DNA from: Mumia xiangluensis
GTDB lineage: Bacteria > Actinomycetota > Actinomycetes > Propionibacteriales > Nocardioidaceae
NCBI RefSeq assembly: GCF_010994095.1
Contig: NZ_WJYO01000004.1
Span: forward strand, 310,001-374,000
DNA length: 64,000 bases
Reading direction: 5' to 3'
The translations under genes were made by a program, and so were the position numbers. How positions within the stretch are numbered: position 1 is the stretch's first letter; each line of letters starts with the position of its first letter. Under the pieces are notes generated by a model. That model made no database searches, was not told the DNA's origin, and worked only from the letters and a program-made list of their open reading frames with translations. Below are positions 20,380-29,518 of the stretch, piece after piece.

Positions 20380-21468
20380 TTGCGTCGAATGGGCAAGATC
20401 ACCGCGCTGGCCGCGGTGGCCGTGCTGGCTCTGGCCGGGTGCGGCAGCGACGATGACAGCGACGGCGGTGACGACAACAACGCAGGCTCGGGCGGCAACG
20501 CCCTCGACTGCTCCGCCGCCGATGGTGACGGCCCCAAGGTCGGCATCGCTTACGACGTGGGTGGCCAGGGCGACAAGTCCTTCAACGACGCCGCAGCAGT
20601 CGGCGTGAAGAAGGCTGTCGACGACCTGGGTGCGACCTGCACCGAGGCCGAGGCCACCGACGGCGAGGCCGAGTCGGCCCGCGAGGATCGCCTCCGCCAG
20701 CTGGCCGACGGCGGCCACAACCCGATCCTGGCTGTCGGCTTCCTCTACAGCGAGGCTGTCAACAAGGTCGCGCCGGACTACCCGGACATCAGCTTCGACG
20801 TCGTCGACGGCTTCGACCCGGACGACGAGGCCAACGACAACGTCGCCTACCTCGGCTTCGCCGAGGAGCAGGGCTCGTTCCTGGTCGGCGTCGCTGCGGC
20901 CACCAAGTCCGAGGCCGGCAACGTCGGCTTCGTCGGCGGTGTGAACTCCGACCTCATCAAGAAGTTCGAGGCCGGCTTCACCGCGGGTGCGAAGGCCGTG
21001 AACCCCGACATCGAGATCCAGGTCAAGTACCTCCAGGAGTCCGACCCCAAGGGCTTCAACGACCCGGCTGCGGGCAAGGCCACGGCCACGGGCATGTACG
21101 ACCAGGGCGCTGACATCGTCTACCACGCGAGCGGTGGCTCGGGTGCGGGCGTCTTCCAGGCTGCGGTCGAGGCCGGCGACGGCAAGTGGGCCATCGGCGT
21201 CGACTCCGACCAGTGGCAGACCGCCTCCGAGACGGAGCAGGCGCACATCCTGACCTCGATGCTCAAGCGCGTCGACGTCGCGGCGTTCGACGCGATCAGC
21301 GCCGTCGACAAGGGTGAGCCGCTGGTGAGCTACCAGGTGTACGACCTCAAGGTCGACGGCGTCGGCTACTCGACGTCCGGTGGCTTCGTCGACGACATCA
21401 CCGGTGACATCGACGGCTACGCCGACCAGATCAAGAGCGGCGAGATCACGGTTCCGACGGCTCCGTGA
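20380..21468 (+). CDS. BMP-family nucleoside-binding lipoprotein
   Basis: Substrate-binding lipoprotein of a nucleoside ABC importer (basic membrane protein/PnrA family), 362 residues. The lipobox ALAGC places the lipid on Cys21; an Asp-rich linker follows, then the BMP fold (KVGIAYDVGGQGDKSFND, VGFLYSEAVNKVAPDYP, FAEEQGSFLVGVAAA, GVDSDQWQ). The start is TTG at 20380: GAGGAG lies five bases before it, and the signal peptide needs the Arg-Arg that follows; ATG at 20389 is the alternative. A strong hairpin separates it from the ATPase gene, as expected if the binding protein is made in excess. Confidence 0.92.
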   Translation: MRRMGKITALAAVAVLALAGCGSDDDSDGGDDNNAGSGGNALDCSAADGDGPKVGIAYDVGGQGDKSFNDAAAVGVKKAVDDLGATCTEAEATDGEAESAREDRLRQLADGGHNPILAVGFLYSEAVNKVAPDYPDISFDVVDGFDPDDEANDNVAYLGFAEEQGSFLVGVAAATKSEAGNVGFVGGVNSDLIKKFEAGFTAGAKAVNPDIEIQVKYLQESDPKGFNDPAAGKATATGMYDQGADIVYHASGGSGAGVFQAAVEAGDGKWAIGVDSDQWQTASETEQAHILTSMLKRVDVAAFDAISAVDKGEPLVSYQVYDLKVDGVGYSTSGGFVDDITGDIDGYADQIKSGEITVPTAP

Positions 21469-21474
21469 TCGCCG

Positions 21475-21541
21475 GATAGGGCCAGGAGCCCTATCGTGAC
21501 GATCAAGGCGGGCCCGGGGGGCGTCAACGCCCCTCGGGCCC
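21475..21541 (+). terminator. Double hairpin attenuator between BMP gene and ATPase
   Basis: Hairpin 1: GATAGGGC (21475-21482) with GCCCTATC (21488-21495). Hairpin 2: GGGCCCGGGGGGCGT (21510-21524) with ACGCCCCTCGGGCCC (21527-21541), a 15-bp stem with one G-T pair. Lying inside an evident operon, it probably terminates part of the transcripts and stabilises the BMP message. Confidence 0.7.
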
Positions 21542-21578
21542 GTGCCTTGTCTCTCTGCCTGTCGTTCGAAGGAGCACG

Positions 21579-23084
21579 ATGACGACCTCCGCGGTGGAGC
21601 TCCGAGGAATCGAGAAGCGATTCCCCGGCGTGATCGCGAACCACGACGTCAACCTGCAGATCGCACCCGGCACCGTGCACGCCCTCGTCGGCGAGAACGG
21701 TGCCGGCAAGTCGACGTTGATGAAGATCCTGTACGGCGTCCAGAAGCCCGACGCCGGCACGATCACGATCAACGGCGAGACGGTGGAGTTCTCCACCCCT
21801 TCGGACGCGATCGCGCAGGGCATCGGCATGGTGTTCCAGCACTTCATGCTGGCGGACAACCTCACCGTCCTCGAGAACGTCGTCCTCGGCGCCGAGAAGC
21901 TGCACGGCACCGGCGCGAAGGCCCGTGCCGAGGTCCGTGCGATCTCCGACCGTTTCGGGTTCGGGCTCGACCCCGACGTGCTCGTCGAGTCGCTCGGAGT
22001 GGCCGCCCGGCAGCGCCTGGAGATCCTCAAGGTCCTCTATCGCGGCGCCAAGATCATCATCCTCGACGAGCCCACGGCCGTGCTGGTCCCGCAGGAGGTC
22101 GACGCGCTCTTCGCGAACCTCAATGGACTGAAGGAGCAGGGCCACACGCTCTTGTTCATCTCCCACAAGCTCGACGAGGTGCTCGCCGTCGCTGACGCGA
22201 TCACCGTGATGCGTCGCGGCACGACCGTCGGTGACCCCGACCCGTCGAGCGTGACCAAGCGCCAGCTCGCCGAGCTGATGGTCGGCACGGAGCTGCCGTC
22301 GCCCGCCACCGACGAGTCGACCGTCACCGACGTCGTCCAGCTGTCGGTCGAGCAGCTGACGATGATCGACGAGTTCGGACGGACGATCCTCGACGGCATC
22401 GACCTGCAGATCCACCGCGGCGAGGTCGTCGGCATCGCGGGTGTCGAGGGCAACGGGCAGACCGAGCTGGTCGAGGGCATCCTCGCGATGCGGCCCACCC
22501 AGGGCACGGTCCGGCTCGGCGGGGACGACATGTCGGGCTGGGCCACGCGCAAGCGTCGTGCTGCCGGCGTCGGCTACATCCCCGAGGACCGTCACCGACA
22601 CGGCCTGCTGCTCGACTCCCCGCTGTGGGAGAACCGCATCCTCGGGCACGCGTACGAGGAGGTCGCCGTCAAGCGCGGCTGGATCAACCGCGGCGGAGCC
22701 CGCCAGGACTCCGAGCGGATCGTCGACCAGTACGACGTGCGCACCCCCGGCATCGACACGATGGCGCGTGCGCTGTCCGGCGGCAACCAGCAGAAGTTCA
22801 TCGTCGGGCGTGAGCTGTCCGGGGAGCCGAGCCTGCTCATCGCCGCGCACCCGACGCGCGGTGTCGACGTCGGCGCCCAGGCCGCCATCTGGGACCAGAT
22901 CAAGGAGGCCCGGCGGGCAGGCCTCGCCGTGCTGCTGATCTCCGCCGACCTCGACGAGCTGATCGGGTTGTCCGACCGCATCGAAGTCATCCTGCGCGGC
23001 CGCCTCGTCGGCACGTTCGACCCCCGCACCGTCACCCCGCAGGACCTCGGTGAGGCCATGACGGGCGGACAGGAGGAAGCATGA
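21579..23084 (+). CDS. Nucleoside ABC transporter ATP-binding protein (two domains)
   Basis: Energy subunit with two fused nucleotide-binding domains, 501 residues, as in sugar/nucleoside importers. The first domain has Walker A GENGAGKST, an atypical signature (LGVAARQRLEILKVLYRG in place of LSVG..Q) and Walker B IIILDEPTAVL. The second has a degenerate Walker A (VEGNGQTEL), signature LSGGNQQK, and LLIAAHPTRGVDVG. This asymmetry is normal for the family. AAGGAG precedes the ATG. Its end overlaps the first permease by four bases. Confidence 0.93.
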   Translation: MTTSAVELRGIEKRFPGVIANHDVNLQIAPGTVHALVGENGAGKSTLMKILYGVQKPDAGTITINGETVEFSTPSDAIAQGIGMVFQHFMLADNLTVLENVVLGAEKLHGTGAKARAEVRAISDRFGFGLDPDVLVESLGVAARQRLEILKVLYRGAKIIILDEPTAVLVPQEVDALFANLNGLKEQGHTLLFISHKLDEVLAVADAITVMRRGTTVGDPDPSSVTKRQLAELMVGTELPSPATDESTVTDVVQLSVEQLTMIDEFGRTILDGIDLQIHRGEVVGIAGVEGNGQTELVEGILAMRPTQGTVRLGGDDMSGWATRKRRAAGVGYIPEDRHRHGLLLDSPLWENRILGHAYEEVAVKRGWINRGGARQDSERIVDQYDVRTPGIDTMARALSGGNQQKFIVGRELSGEPSLLIAAHPTRGVDVGAQAAIWDQIKEARRAGLAVLLISADLDELIGLSDRIEVILRGRLVGTFDPRTVTPQDLGEAMTGGQEEA

Positions 23085-24175
23085 CCAGGCTGCGGAACAT
23101 CGCGATCGCGCTCGCAGCGCCTCTGCTCGCGATCGTCTTCTCGCTCGCGGTCACGAGCCTGGTCATCCAGATCTCGGGCGGCTCGGCGAGCGACTTCATC
23201 AGCATCCTGTTCTCCTGGCCGGCCGACCGTCTCCTGGTCAACATCGCCAACCAGACGTCGCTGATCTATCTGTCAGCCCTCGCTGCTGCGGTCGGCTTCC
23301 GGATGAACCTCTTCAACATCGGCGTCGAAGGCCAGTACCGGATGGCCGCGTACGCCGGCGCGCTGTTCGCCGGGGCGGCATTCCTGCCCGGCGCGCTGAA
23401 CGTGATCGGCGCCCTCCTCGTCGCGGTCGCGGTCGGCGCCGCCTGGGCCGGCATCGCCGGCCTGCTGCGCGTCACGCGCGGCGTCAGCGAGGTCATCTCC
23501 ACGATCATGCTCAACGCGATCGCCATCACGATCACGGGCTACCTGATCAACACGTACGGCATCAAGGCCGGTGACTCCCGTCGTACGGAGGCGATCCCCG
23601 AGTCGAGCCAGGTCCCGGGCTGGCAGCCGTTCGACAAGGCCGCCGGGGAGGTCTGGACGCTCGGGCTCCTCGCCGTGATCGCGGGTGTGTCCTTCTGGCT
23701 GGTGCTCAACAAGACCCGGTTCGGGTTCGACCTGCGTGCGACCGGCCAGTCGGAGTCGGCCGCGATCGCCAGCGGCGTGAACAGCAAGAAGATGACGATG
23801 GTCACCCTGCTGATCTCGGGTGGCATCGCCGGGCTGATCTGGATGCCGTCGCTGTTCGGCAGCGCCCACTACTACGGCACGACCTTCCAGGCAGGGCTCG
23901 GCTTCACCGGCATCGCGGTCGCGCTGCTCGGTCGCAACCGTGCACTGCCGATCGCCTTCGCCGCGCTGCTGTTCGCCTACCTCAACGAGCAGTCGAACCG
24001 CCTCACCATCGAGGCGGGGATCTCCGTCGAGGTCATCCAGATCACGCAGGGCATCATCGTGCTCGCCGTCGTCATCGCGTACGAGCTCGTCCGCCGCTAC
24101 CGCCTGCGCGCCGAGGAGCGCGAGGTGGCGCAAGCGCCCAGACCAGGCGCCACGACCGAGGAGGTCTCGGCATGA
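23081..24175 (+). CDS. Nucleoside ABC transporter permease 1
   Basis: Integral membrane subunit of the nucleoside importer (branched-chain permease superfamily), 364 residues with about nine helices. Conserved pieces: GFRMNLFNIGVEGQYRMAA, RGVSEVISTIMLNAIA, and the EAA-like cytoplasmic loop GFDLRATGQSESAAIASGVN. Overlaps the ATPase gene and the second permease by four bases each (ATGA), so all are co-translated. Pairs with permease 2 to form the channel. Confidence 0.92.
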   Translation: MTRLRNIAIALAAPLLAIVFSLAVTSLVIQISGGSASDFISILFSWPADRLLVNIANQTSLIYLSALAAAVGFRMNLFNIGVEGQYRMAAYAGALFAGAAFLPGALNVIGALLVAVAVGAAWAGIAGLLRVTRGVSEVISTIMLNAIAITITGYLINTYGIKAGDSRRTEAIPESSQVPGWQPFDKAAGEVWTLGLLAVIAGVSFWLVLNKTRFGFDLRATGQSESAAIASGVNSKKMTMVTLLISGGIAGLIWMPSLFGSAHYYGTTFQAGLGFTGIAVALLGRNRALPIAFAALLFAYLNEQSNRLTIEAGISVEVIQITQGIIVLAVVIAYELVRRYRLRAEEREVAQAPRPGATTEEVSA

Positions 24176-25434
24176 GCACCGTGGTCCCCGAGGCAACCAT
24201 GCCTCCGCCGCCGTCCACCCCGACGGCCGCGGCCGGGCGGTCGTACCGCTGGCTGCTCCTCGTGCTCGGCTTCCTCGCCCTGGTGTCGTCGGTCCGCGTG
24301 GTCAGCGGCGCGAACGAGATCGACTCGGTCGGCACGATCCAGGCCGCACTCATCGCGACCTGCCCGATCCTGCTGGCCGCTCTCGGCGGTGTGTGGGCCG
24401 AGCGTGCCGGCATCGTCAACATCGGGCTCGAGGGCCAGATGATCCTGGGCACGTGGGGTGCTGCCTACTTCACGTACTACTACGGCCCGTGGGTCGGCCT
24501 CATCGGCGCTGCGCTCCTCGGCGCCGTCGGCGGCATCCTGCACGCGATCGCCACGGTGACGTTCGGCGTCGACCACATCGTGTCCGGCGTGGCGCTCAAC
24601 ATCATCGGCGCCGGTGCGGTCGCGTTCCTGGCCGAGGCCTACTTCCGCGACCTCGACGGCGGTGGCATCAAGCAGCTCACGGGGCTGGAGACACCACCGA
24701 AGGTCGACATCCCGTGGCTGGGCGAGGCGGCGTCGGACCTCGCCGACAAGCACTGGTTCATGATCTCGGACTTCGCGGCACTCATCGCAGCGCTCACGAA
24801 CAGCATCTCGATCATGGTCTACATCGTCGCGGGCCTCGTGTTCTTCACCGCGTGGGTGCTGTGGAAGACGACGTTCGGCCTGCGCCTGCGCTCGTGCGGC
24901 GAGAACCCGCAGGCCGCGGAGACGCTCGGCGTCAACGTCTACCTCTTCAAGTACGTCGCCGTCATCGTGTCGGGCGTGTTCGCCGGACTCGGCGGCTACA
25001 TGCTCGTGCTCGTGTCCTCGAGCGGGTTCGTCACCGGCCAGACCGGCGGGCGAGGCTACATCGGCCTGGCGGCCATGATCTTCGGCAACTGGCGTCCGTT
25101 CGGGGCAGCCGGGGCCGCGACGATGTTCGGCTACACCGACGCGATGCAGCTGCGCAACGCCGACGCCGTGCACGCGCTGCTGCTGCTGGTCGCAGCGCTG
25201 CTCCTCATCTTCACGGTGCTGCGCCTGCGCAAGGGCGACCGCAAGAACGCCGTTCTGTTCGCGGCCGTCGGCGTGGCGTTCCTCGCCTGGTTCCTGCTGA
25301 GCGACGAGGTGCCGCGCGAGTTCGCCGGCATGACCCCGTACGTCGCCACGCTGCTCGTGCTCGCTCTGGGGACACAACGCCTCCGGATGCCTGCCGCGGA
25401 CGGCAAGCCGTACCGCAAGGGCGAAGCCGGATGA
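24172..25434 (+). CDS. Nucleoside ABC transporter permease 2
   Basis: Second membrane subunit, 420 residues. It shares the family loop GLRLRSCGENPQAAETLGVNV and the segment AERAGIVNIGLEGQMILG with permease 1. The N-terminal 30 residues are Pro/Thr-rich and cytoplasmic. The C-terminal extension adds helices around LLLLVAALLLIFTVL and AVGVAFLAWFLL, making it longer than usual for this family (about 300-350). It overlaps cdd by four bases, linking uptake to salvage. Confidence 0.9.
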   Translation: MSTVVPEATMPPPPSTPTAAAGRSYRWLLLVLGFLALVSSVRVVSGANEIDSVGTIQAALIATCPILLAALGGVWAERAGIVNIGLEGQMILGTWGAAYFTYYYGPWVGLIGAALLGAVGGILHAIATVTFGVDHIVSGVALNIIGAGAVAFLAEAYFRDLDGGGIKQLTGLETPPKVDIPWLGEAASDLADKHWFMISDFAALIAALTNSISIMVYIVAGLVFFTAWVLWKTTFGLRLRSCGENPQAAETLGVNVYLFKYVAVIVSGVFAGLGGYMLVLVSSSGFVTGQTGGRGYIGLAAMIFGNWRPFGAAGAATMFGYTDAMQLRNADAVHALLLLVAALLLIFTVLRLRKGDRKNAVLFAAVGVAFLAWFLLSDEVPREFAGMTPYVATLLVLALGTQRLRMPAADGKPYRKGEAG

Positions 25435-25838
25435 GCCCGGTCGACGACGTCGACTGGGAGGCGTTGCGTGCCGCGGCGGTCGCGGTCATGGAGCGCGCGT
25501 ACGCGCCGTACTCCCGCTACCGCGTGGGAGCCGCCGGCCTCGTGGACGACGGCCGTGTCGTCGTCGGCTGCAACGTCGAGAACGCCGCGTACGGCGTGGG
25601 GCTGTGCGCCGAGTGCGGGATGGTCTCGGCGCTGCACTCCACCGGTGGTGGACGGCTCGTCGCGGTCGTGTGCGTGGACGGCGACGGCAGCCCGGTCATG
25701 CCGTGCGGGAGGTGCCGCCAGATCCTGTGGGAGAACGGCGGTGCCGCGATGCTGCTCGAGGGCCCGCGCGGCGTCATGACGATGTCCGACGTGCTGCCCG
25801 ACGCGTTCGACGACGACGACCTGGCGACCCAGTCCTGA
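25431..25838 (+). CDS. cdd: Cytidine deaminase
   Basis: Converts cytidine and deoxycytidine to uridine and deoxyuridine, 135 residues, tetrameric type. Zinc and catalytic residues are in the motifs NVENAAYGVGLCAEC (Cys plus catalytic Glu) and MPCGRCRQ (two Cys ligands), the three-cysteine arrangement of the tetrameric enzymes. YAPYSRYRVGAA is the N-terminal signature. Start ATG overlaps the permease stop. Followed 22 bases later by the P450 gene. Confidence 0.94.
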   Translation: MSPVDDVDWEALRAAAVAVMERAYAPYSRYRVGAAGLVDDGRVVVGCNVENAAYGVGLCAECGMVSALHSTGGGRLVAVVCVDGDGSPVMPCGRCRQILWENGGAAMLLEGPRGVMTMSDVLPDAFDDDDLATQS

Positions 25839-25860
25839 GGCCACGGGCGATGATGGAGAC

Positions 25861-27078
25861 GTGAACACCACCCACGTCGACCTCAGCGACCCAGGGTTCG
25901 TCGCCGACCCCTACCCCGTCCTCGCCGAGCTCCGGGCCGCCGGCCCGATGCTCTGGCACGAGCCCAGCCAGCGGTGGCTCGCGACCACCCACGACGCCGT
26001 CAGCCAGACGCTGCGCAACCGGCGTCTCGGGCGGATCTGGGAGGACTGGGAGCCGACCGACGACATGGAGCCGTTCAACGCGCTCCACCGCAACCAGATG
26101 ATGGAGAACGAGCCCCCGGCGCACACGCGGCTGCGGCGGCTCGTGGCGGGCGCGTTCGGGCGCGGCCACGTGGAGCGGATGCGGCCGCGTGTCGAGGCGC
26201 TCACCGCGCGCCTGCTCGACGGACTGGGGGGCACCGCCGACATCCTCGGCGAGTACGCCGAGCCGCTGCCGGTCTACGTGATCTGCGACCTGCTCGGCGT
26301 CCCCGGCGACGACCACGCCCAGCTGCGTGCCTGGTCGCAGTCGATCGTGCACATGTACGAGGAGGGTGTCGACGAGGCGACCAAGCGTGAGGCCATCGTC
26401 GGCAGCGTCGCGTTCAGCGCGTACGTCGCCGAGCTGGTGAACGAGCGCAAGGCGGAGATGGCGCGCGGCATCCGTGGCGAAGACCTCCTGTCCGACCTGA
26501 TCGCCGAGCGCGACACGGAGTCGGGGGGCGCCGCACGCCTCAGCGAGGACGAGCTGGTCGCCACGGTCGTGCTTCTGCTCAACGCGGGCCACGAGGCCTC
26601 GGTCAACGTGTTCGGCAACGGCCTGCACGCCCTCCTGTCGCACCCCGAGCAGCGCGACCGCGTGCTGACCGGGGAGGTGTCGGTGCCGACCGCCCTCGAG
26701 GAGCTGATCCGCTACGACGCCCCGCTGCAGCTGTTCGAGCGCACGGCGACCGCCGACGTCGACGTGGCGGGGACGACGGTGCAGACCGGACAGAAGGTCG
26801 CGTGCCTGATGGGCTCGGCCAACCGCGACGCCGCCGTGTTCGCCGACGCCGACCGCTTCGACGTCGCGCGCGACCCGAACCCGCACGTCGGCTTCGGGAT
26901 GGGCCTGCACTTCTGCCTCGGGGCGCCGCTCGCGCGCATGGAGCTCGACATCACGCTCACCCGGCTGCTCGAGCGGTTCCCGCGACTCGCGCTGACGGGT
27001 GTCGCACCGCGCCGCCCGACGTGGGTGCTGCGAGGATTCGAGTCGGTCCAGGTCGACCTCGGGGAGGCAGCAGCATGA
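25861..27078 (+). CDS. Cytochrome P450 within the nucleoside salvage unit
   Basis: Soluble bacterial haem monooxygenase of 405 residues. The haem-binding loop is FGMGLHFCLG with Cys352; ExxR is ELIR (281-284); the I-helix motif is AGHEAS (242-247). In that motif the usual Thr after the acidic residue is Ala, followed by Ser, which may alter proton delivery to oxygen. It sits between cdd and deoA, overlapping deoA by four bases, so it is co-expressed with nucleoside catabolism, where no P450 step is known. No ferredoxin or reductase gene is nearby. Substrate unknown. GTG start with GATGAT six bases upstream. Confidence 0.92.
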   Translation: MNTTHVDLSDPGFVADPYPVLAELRAAGPMLWHEPSQRWLATTHDAVSQTLRNRRLGRIWEDWEPTDDMEPFNALHRNQMMENEPPAHTRLRRLVAGAFGRGHVERMRPRVEALTARLLDGLGGTADILGEYAEPLPVYVICDLLGVPGDDHAQLRAWSQSIVHMYEEGVDEATKREAIVGSVAFSAYVAELVNERKAEMARGIRGEDLLSDLIAERDTESGGAARLSEDELVATVVLLLNAGHEASVNVFGNGLHALLSHPEQRDRVLTGEVSVPTALEELIRYDAPLQLFERTATADVDVAGTTVQTGQKVACLMGSANRDAAVFADADRFDVARDPNPHVGFGMGLHFCLGAPLARMELDITLTRLLERFPRLALTGVAPRRPTWVLRGFESVQVDLGEAAA

Positions 27079-28364
27079 CGGCAGCACGGCACGACGCGGT
27101 CGAGGTGATCGCGGCGAAGCGCGACGGGCACGTGCTCAGCGACTCGCAGATCGACTGGGTGGTGGACGGCTTCACCTCCGGCGAGGTGGCCGACGTCCAG
27201 ATGGCGTCGCTGGCGATGGCGATCGTCCTCAACGGCATGGAGTTCCCCGAGATCGCCCGCTGGACGGACGCGATGATCCGCAGCGGCGAGCGGATGGACT
27301 TCTCTGGGCTCTCCTGGCCGACGTCGGACAAGCACTCCACGGGCGGTGTGGGCGACAAGATCACGCTCCCGCTCGCGCCGCTGGTCGCCGCGTGCGGGGT
27401 CGCGGTGCCGCAGCTGTCGGGCCGCGGGCTCGGACACACCGGCGGCACCCTTGACAAGCTCGAGGCGATCCCCGGCTGGCGGGCCGACCTCACCAACGAG
27501 GAGATGCTGGCGCAGCTCGAGGACGTCGGCGCGGTGATCTGCGCCGCCGGCGCCGGGCTCGCGCCGGCGGACAAGAAGCTGTACGCGCTGCGCGACGTGA
27601 CGGGCACGGTCGAGTCGATCCCGCTGATCGCGAGCTCGATCATGAGCAAGAAGATCGCCGAGGGCACGGGCTCGCTGGTCCTCGACGTGAAGGTCGGGTC
27701 GGGCGCGTTCATGAAGGACCTCGACAAGGCACGCGAGCTCGCCCGCACGATGGTCGCCCTCGGCAAGGCGGCAGGCGTCGACACGCGTGCGCTCGTCACC
27801 GACATGTCGACGCCGCTCGGACTCACCGCAGGCAACGCGGTCGAGGTCGCGGAGTCCGTCGAGGTGCTCGCAGGCGGTGGGCCCGCCGACGTCGTGGACC
27901 TCACGGTCGCGCTCGCCCGCGAGATGCTCTCCGCCGCAGGCCGCGAGGACAAGGACCCTGCCGACGTCCTTGCCTCGGGAGGCGCGATGGACGTCTGGCG
28001 CCGCATGATCGCCGCCCAGGGAGGCGACCCCGACGCCGCCCTCCCGACCGCGCGGGAGACCACCGTCGTCACCGCGGACCGAGACGGCTACGTGGCACGC
28101 ATCGACGCGATGGCGGTCGGGCTCGCCGCATGGCGGCTCGGTGCCGGTCGGTCACGCCCGGGGGAGGCGGTGCAGGCGACGGCGGGCGTCACCCTGCATG
28201 CGCGCCCCGGCGACGCCGTACGCTCCGGTCAGCCGTTGATGACCCTCCAGACCGAGACACCCGAGCGGTTCGAGCGTGCGCTCGCGGCCCTCGACGGCGG
28301 GTACGACATCACCGACGCTGCCCCGTCCGTTCCCGAGTCGCCGGTGCTCGAGCGCATCGTCTGA
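27075..28364 (+). CDS. deoA: Thymidine phosphorylase
   Basis: Phosphorolysis of thymidine and deoxyuridine to base and 2-deoxyribose-1-phosphate, 429 residues. Family motifs are intact: KHSTGGVGDKITLPLAPLVAACG, the phosphorylase signature SGRGLGHTGGTLDKLEAIPG, and DVKVGSGAFMK. Start ATG overlaps the P450 stop (ATGA). An upstream in-frame extension is coding for P450 in another frame and is discounted. The product feeds the phosphomutase and DeoC encoded elsewhere in this window. Confidence 0.95.
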   Translation: MTAARHDAVEVIAAKRDGHVLSDSQIDWVVDGFTSGEVADVQMASLAMAIVLNGMEFPEIARWTDAMIRSGERMDFSGLSWPTSDKHSTGGVGDKITLPLAPLVAACGVAVPQLSGRGLGHTGGTLDKLEAIPGWRADLTNEEMLAQLEDVGAVICAAGAGLAPADKKLYALRDVTGTVESIPLIASSIMSKKIAEGTGSLVLDVKVGSGAFMKDLDKARELARTMVALGKAAGVDTRALVTDMSTPLGLTAGNAVEVAESVEVLAGGGPADVVDLTVALAREMLSAAGREDKDPADVLASGGAMDVWRRMIAAQGGDPDAALPTARETTVVTADRDGYVARIDAMAVGLAAWRLGAGRSRPGEAVQATAGVTLHARPGDAVRSGQPLMTLQTETPERFERALAALDGGYDITDAAPSVPESPVLERIV

Positions 28365-28371
28365 CACGCAC

Positions 28372-28377
28372 TAGGCT
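28372..28377 (+). promoter_or_regulatory. Leaderless -10 box for add
   Basis: TAGGCT six bases before the ATG at 28384, in the 19-base gap after deoA. It suggests an internal promoter giving separate adenosine deaminase expression. Confidence 0.5.
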
Positions 28378-28383
28378 GTCCCG

Positions 28384-29451
28384 ATGGTGACTCCGGAAGA
28401 GATCGCGCGCGTCCCGAAGGTCCTCCTCCACGACCACCTCGACGGGGGAGTCCGCCCGGAGACGGTCGCCGACATCGCGGAGCGCACCGGCCACCAGCTG
28501 CCCGTCGACGACCCCGCAGAGCTCGGTCAGTGGTTCGCCGACGCAGCGACGTCGGGGAGCCTGGTCCGCTACCTGGAGACGTTCGAGCACACCGTCGGCG
28601 TGATGCAGACGCACGACGACCTCGTGCGAGTCGCCCGCGAGTGCGTCGAGGACCTCGCCGACGACGGTGTCCTGTACGCGGAGGTGCGCTGGGCGCCCGA
28701 GCAGCACCTCCGGGAGGGGCTGACCCTCACCGACACCGTCGACGCCGTCCGGGAGGGCTTCGAGCAGGGAGTCGCCGAGGCGGCGCGCCGCGGCAAGGTC
28801 GTCCACCCGCGGCAGATCCTCACGGCGATGCGGCACCAGGCACGCTCGCTCGAGATCGCGGAGCTCGCCGTCTCGTACCGCGACCGGGGCGTCGTCGGGT
28901 TCGACATCGCCGGCGCGGAGGCGGGCTACCCTCCGACCCGCCACCTCGACGCCTTCGAGTACCTGCACCGCGAGAACGCCCACTTCACGATCCACGCCGG
29001 CGAGGCGTTCGGGCTGCCGTCGATCTGGCAGGCGATCCAGTGGTGCGGCGCCGACCGGCTCGGCCACGGCGTACGCATCATCGACGACGTCGACACGAGC
29101 GATCCGGACTCGCCTCGCCTCGGCCGTCTCGCCGCGTACGTGCGTGACAAGCGCATCCCGCTCGAGCTGTGCCCGTCGTCCAACGTGCAGACCGGTGCGG
29201 CGCCGTCGATCGCCGAGCACCCCATCGGCACGCTCGCGGCCCTGGGCTTCCGGGTGACGATCAACACCGACAACCGGCTCATGAGCCAGACGTCCATGTC
29301 GCGAGAGATGTCGCTGCTCGTCGACGCGTTCGGCTACGATCTCGACGACCTCAGATGGTTCACGGTGAACGCCATGAAGAGCTCGTTCCTCCCCTTCGAC
29401 GAGCGCCTCGCACTCATTCAAGATGCGATCAAGCCGGGCTATGCTATATAG
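28384..29451 (+). CDS. add: Adenosine deaminase
   Basis: Zn-dependent deamination of (deoxy)adenosine to (deoxy)inosine, 355 residues. Metal and catalytic residues lie in [31 protein letters not shown] and [10 protein letters not shown] (the Ser/Thr-Asp-Asp region shows Asn in place of the second Asp: NTDN, seen in many actinobacterial enzymes). Last gene of the nucleoside salvage unit. Its stop codon lies in an inverted repeat. Confidence 0.94.
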   Translation: MVTPEEIARVPKVLLHDHLDGGVRPETVADIAERTGHQLPVDDPAELGQWFADAATSGSLVRYLETFEHTVGVMQTHDDLVRVARECVEDLADDGVLYAEVRWAPEQHLREGLTLTDTVDAVREGFEQGVAEAARRGKVVHPRQILTAMRHQARSLEIAELAVSYRDRGVVGFDIAGAEAGYPPTRHLDAFEYLHRENAHFTIHAGEAFGLPSIWQAIQWCGADRLGHGVRIIDDVDTSDPDSPRLGRLAAYVRDKRIPLELCPSSNVQTGAAPSIAEHPIGTLAALGFRVTINTDNRLMSQTSMSREMSLLVDAFGYDLDDLRWFTVNAMKSSFLPFDERLALIQDAIKPGYAI

Positions 29452-29455
29452 CCCG
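29435..29455. terminator. Inverted repeat over the add stop codon
   Basis: CGGGCTAT-GCTAT-ATAGCCCG, 8-bp perfect arms, spanning the TAG stop. It is AT-richer than neighbouring hairpins. It may end the nucleoside unit or act as an operator for the next gene. A TACCTT -10 candidate (29469-29474) follows. Confidence 0.45.
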
Positions 29456-29518
29456 ATTCGGACTCTGCTACCTTGTGCGCAGTCGTGTGTGAAACATGCC
29501 ACGAAGTAGGGAGAATCA

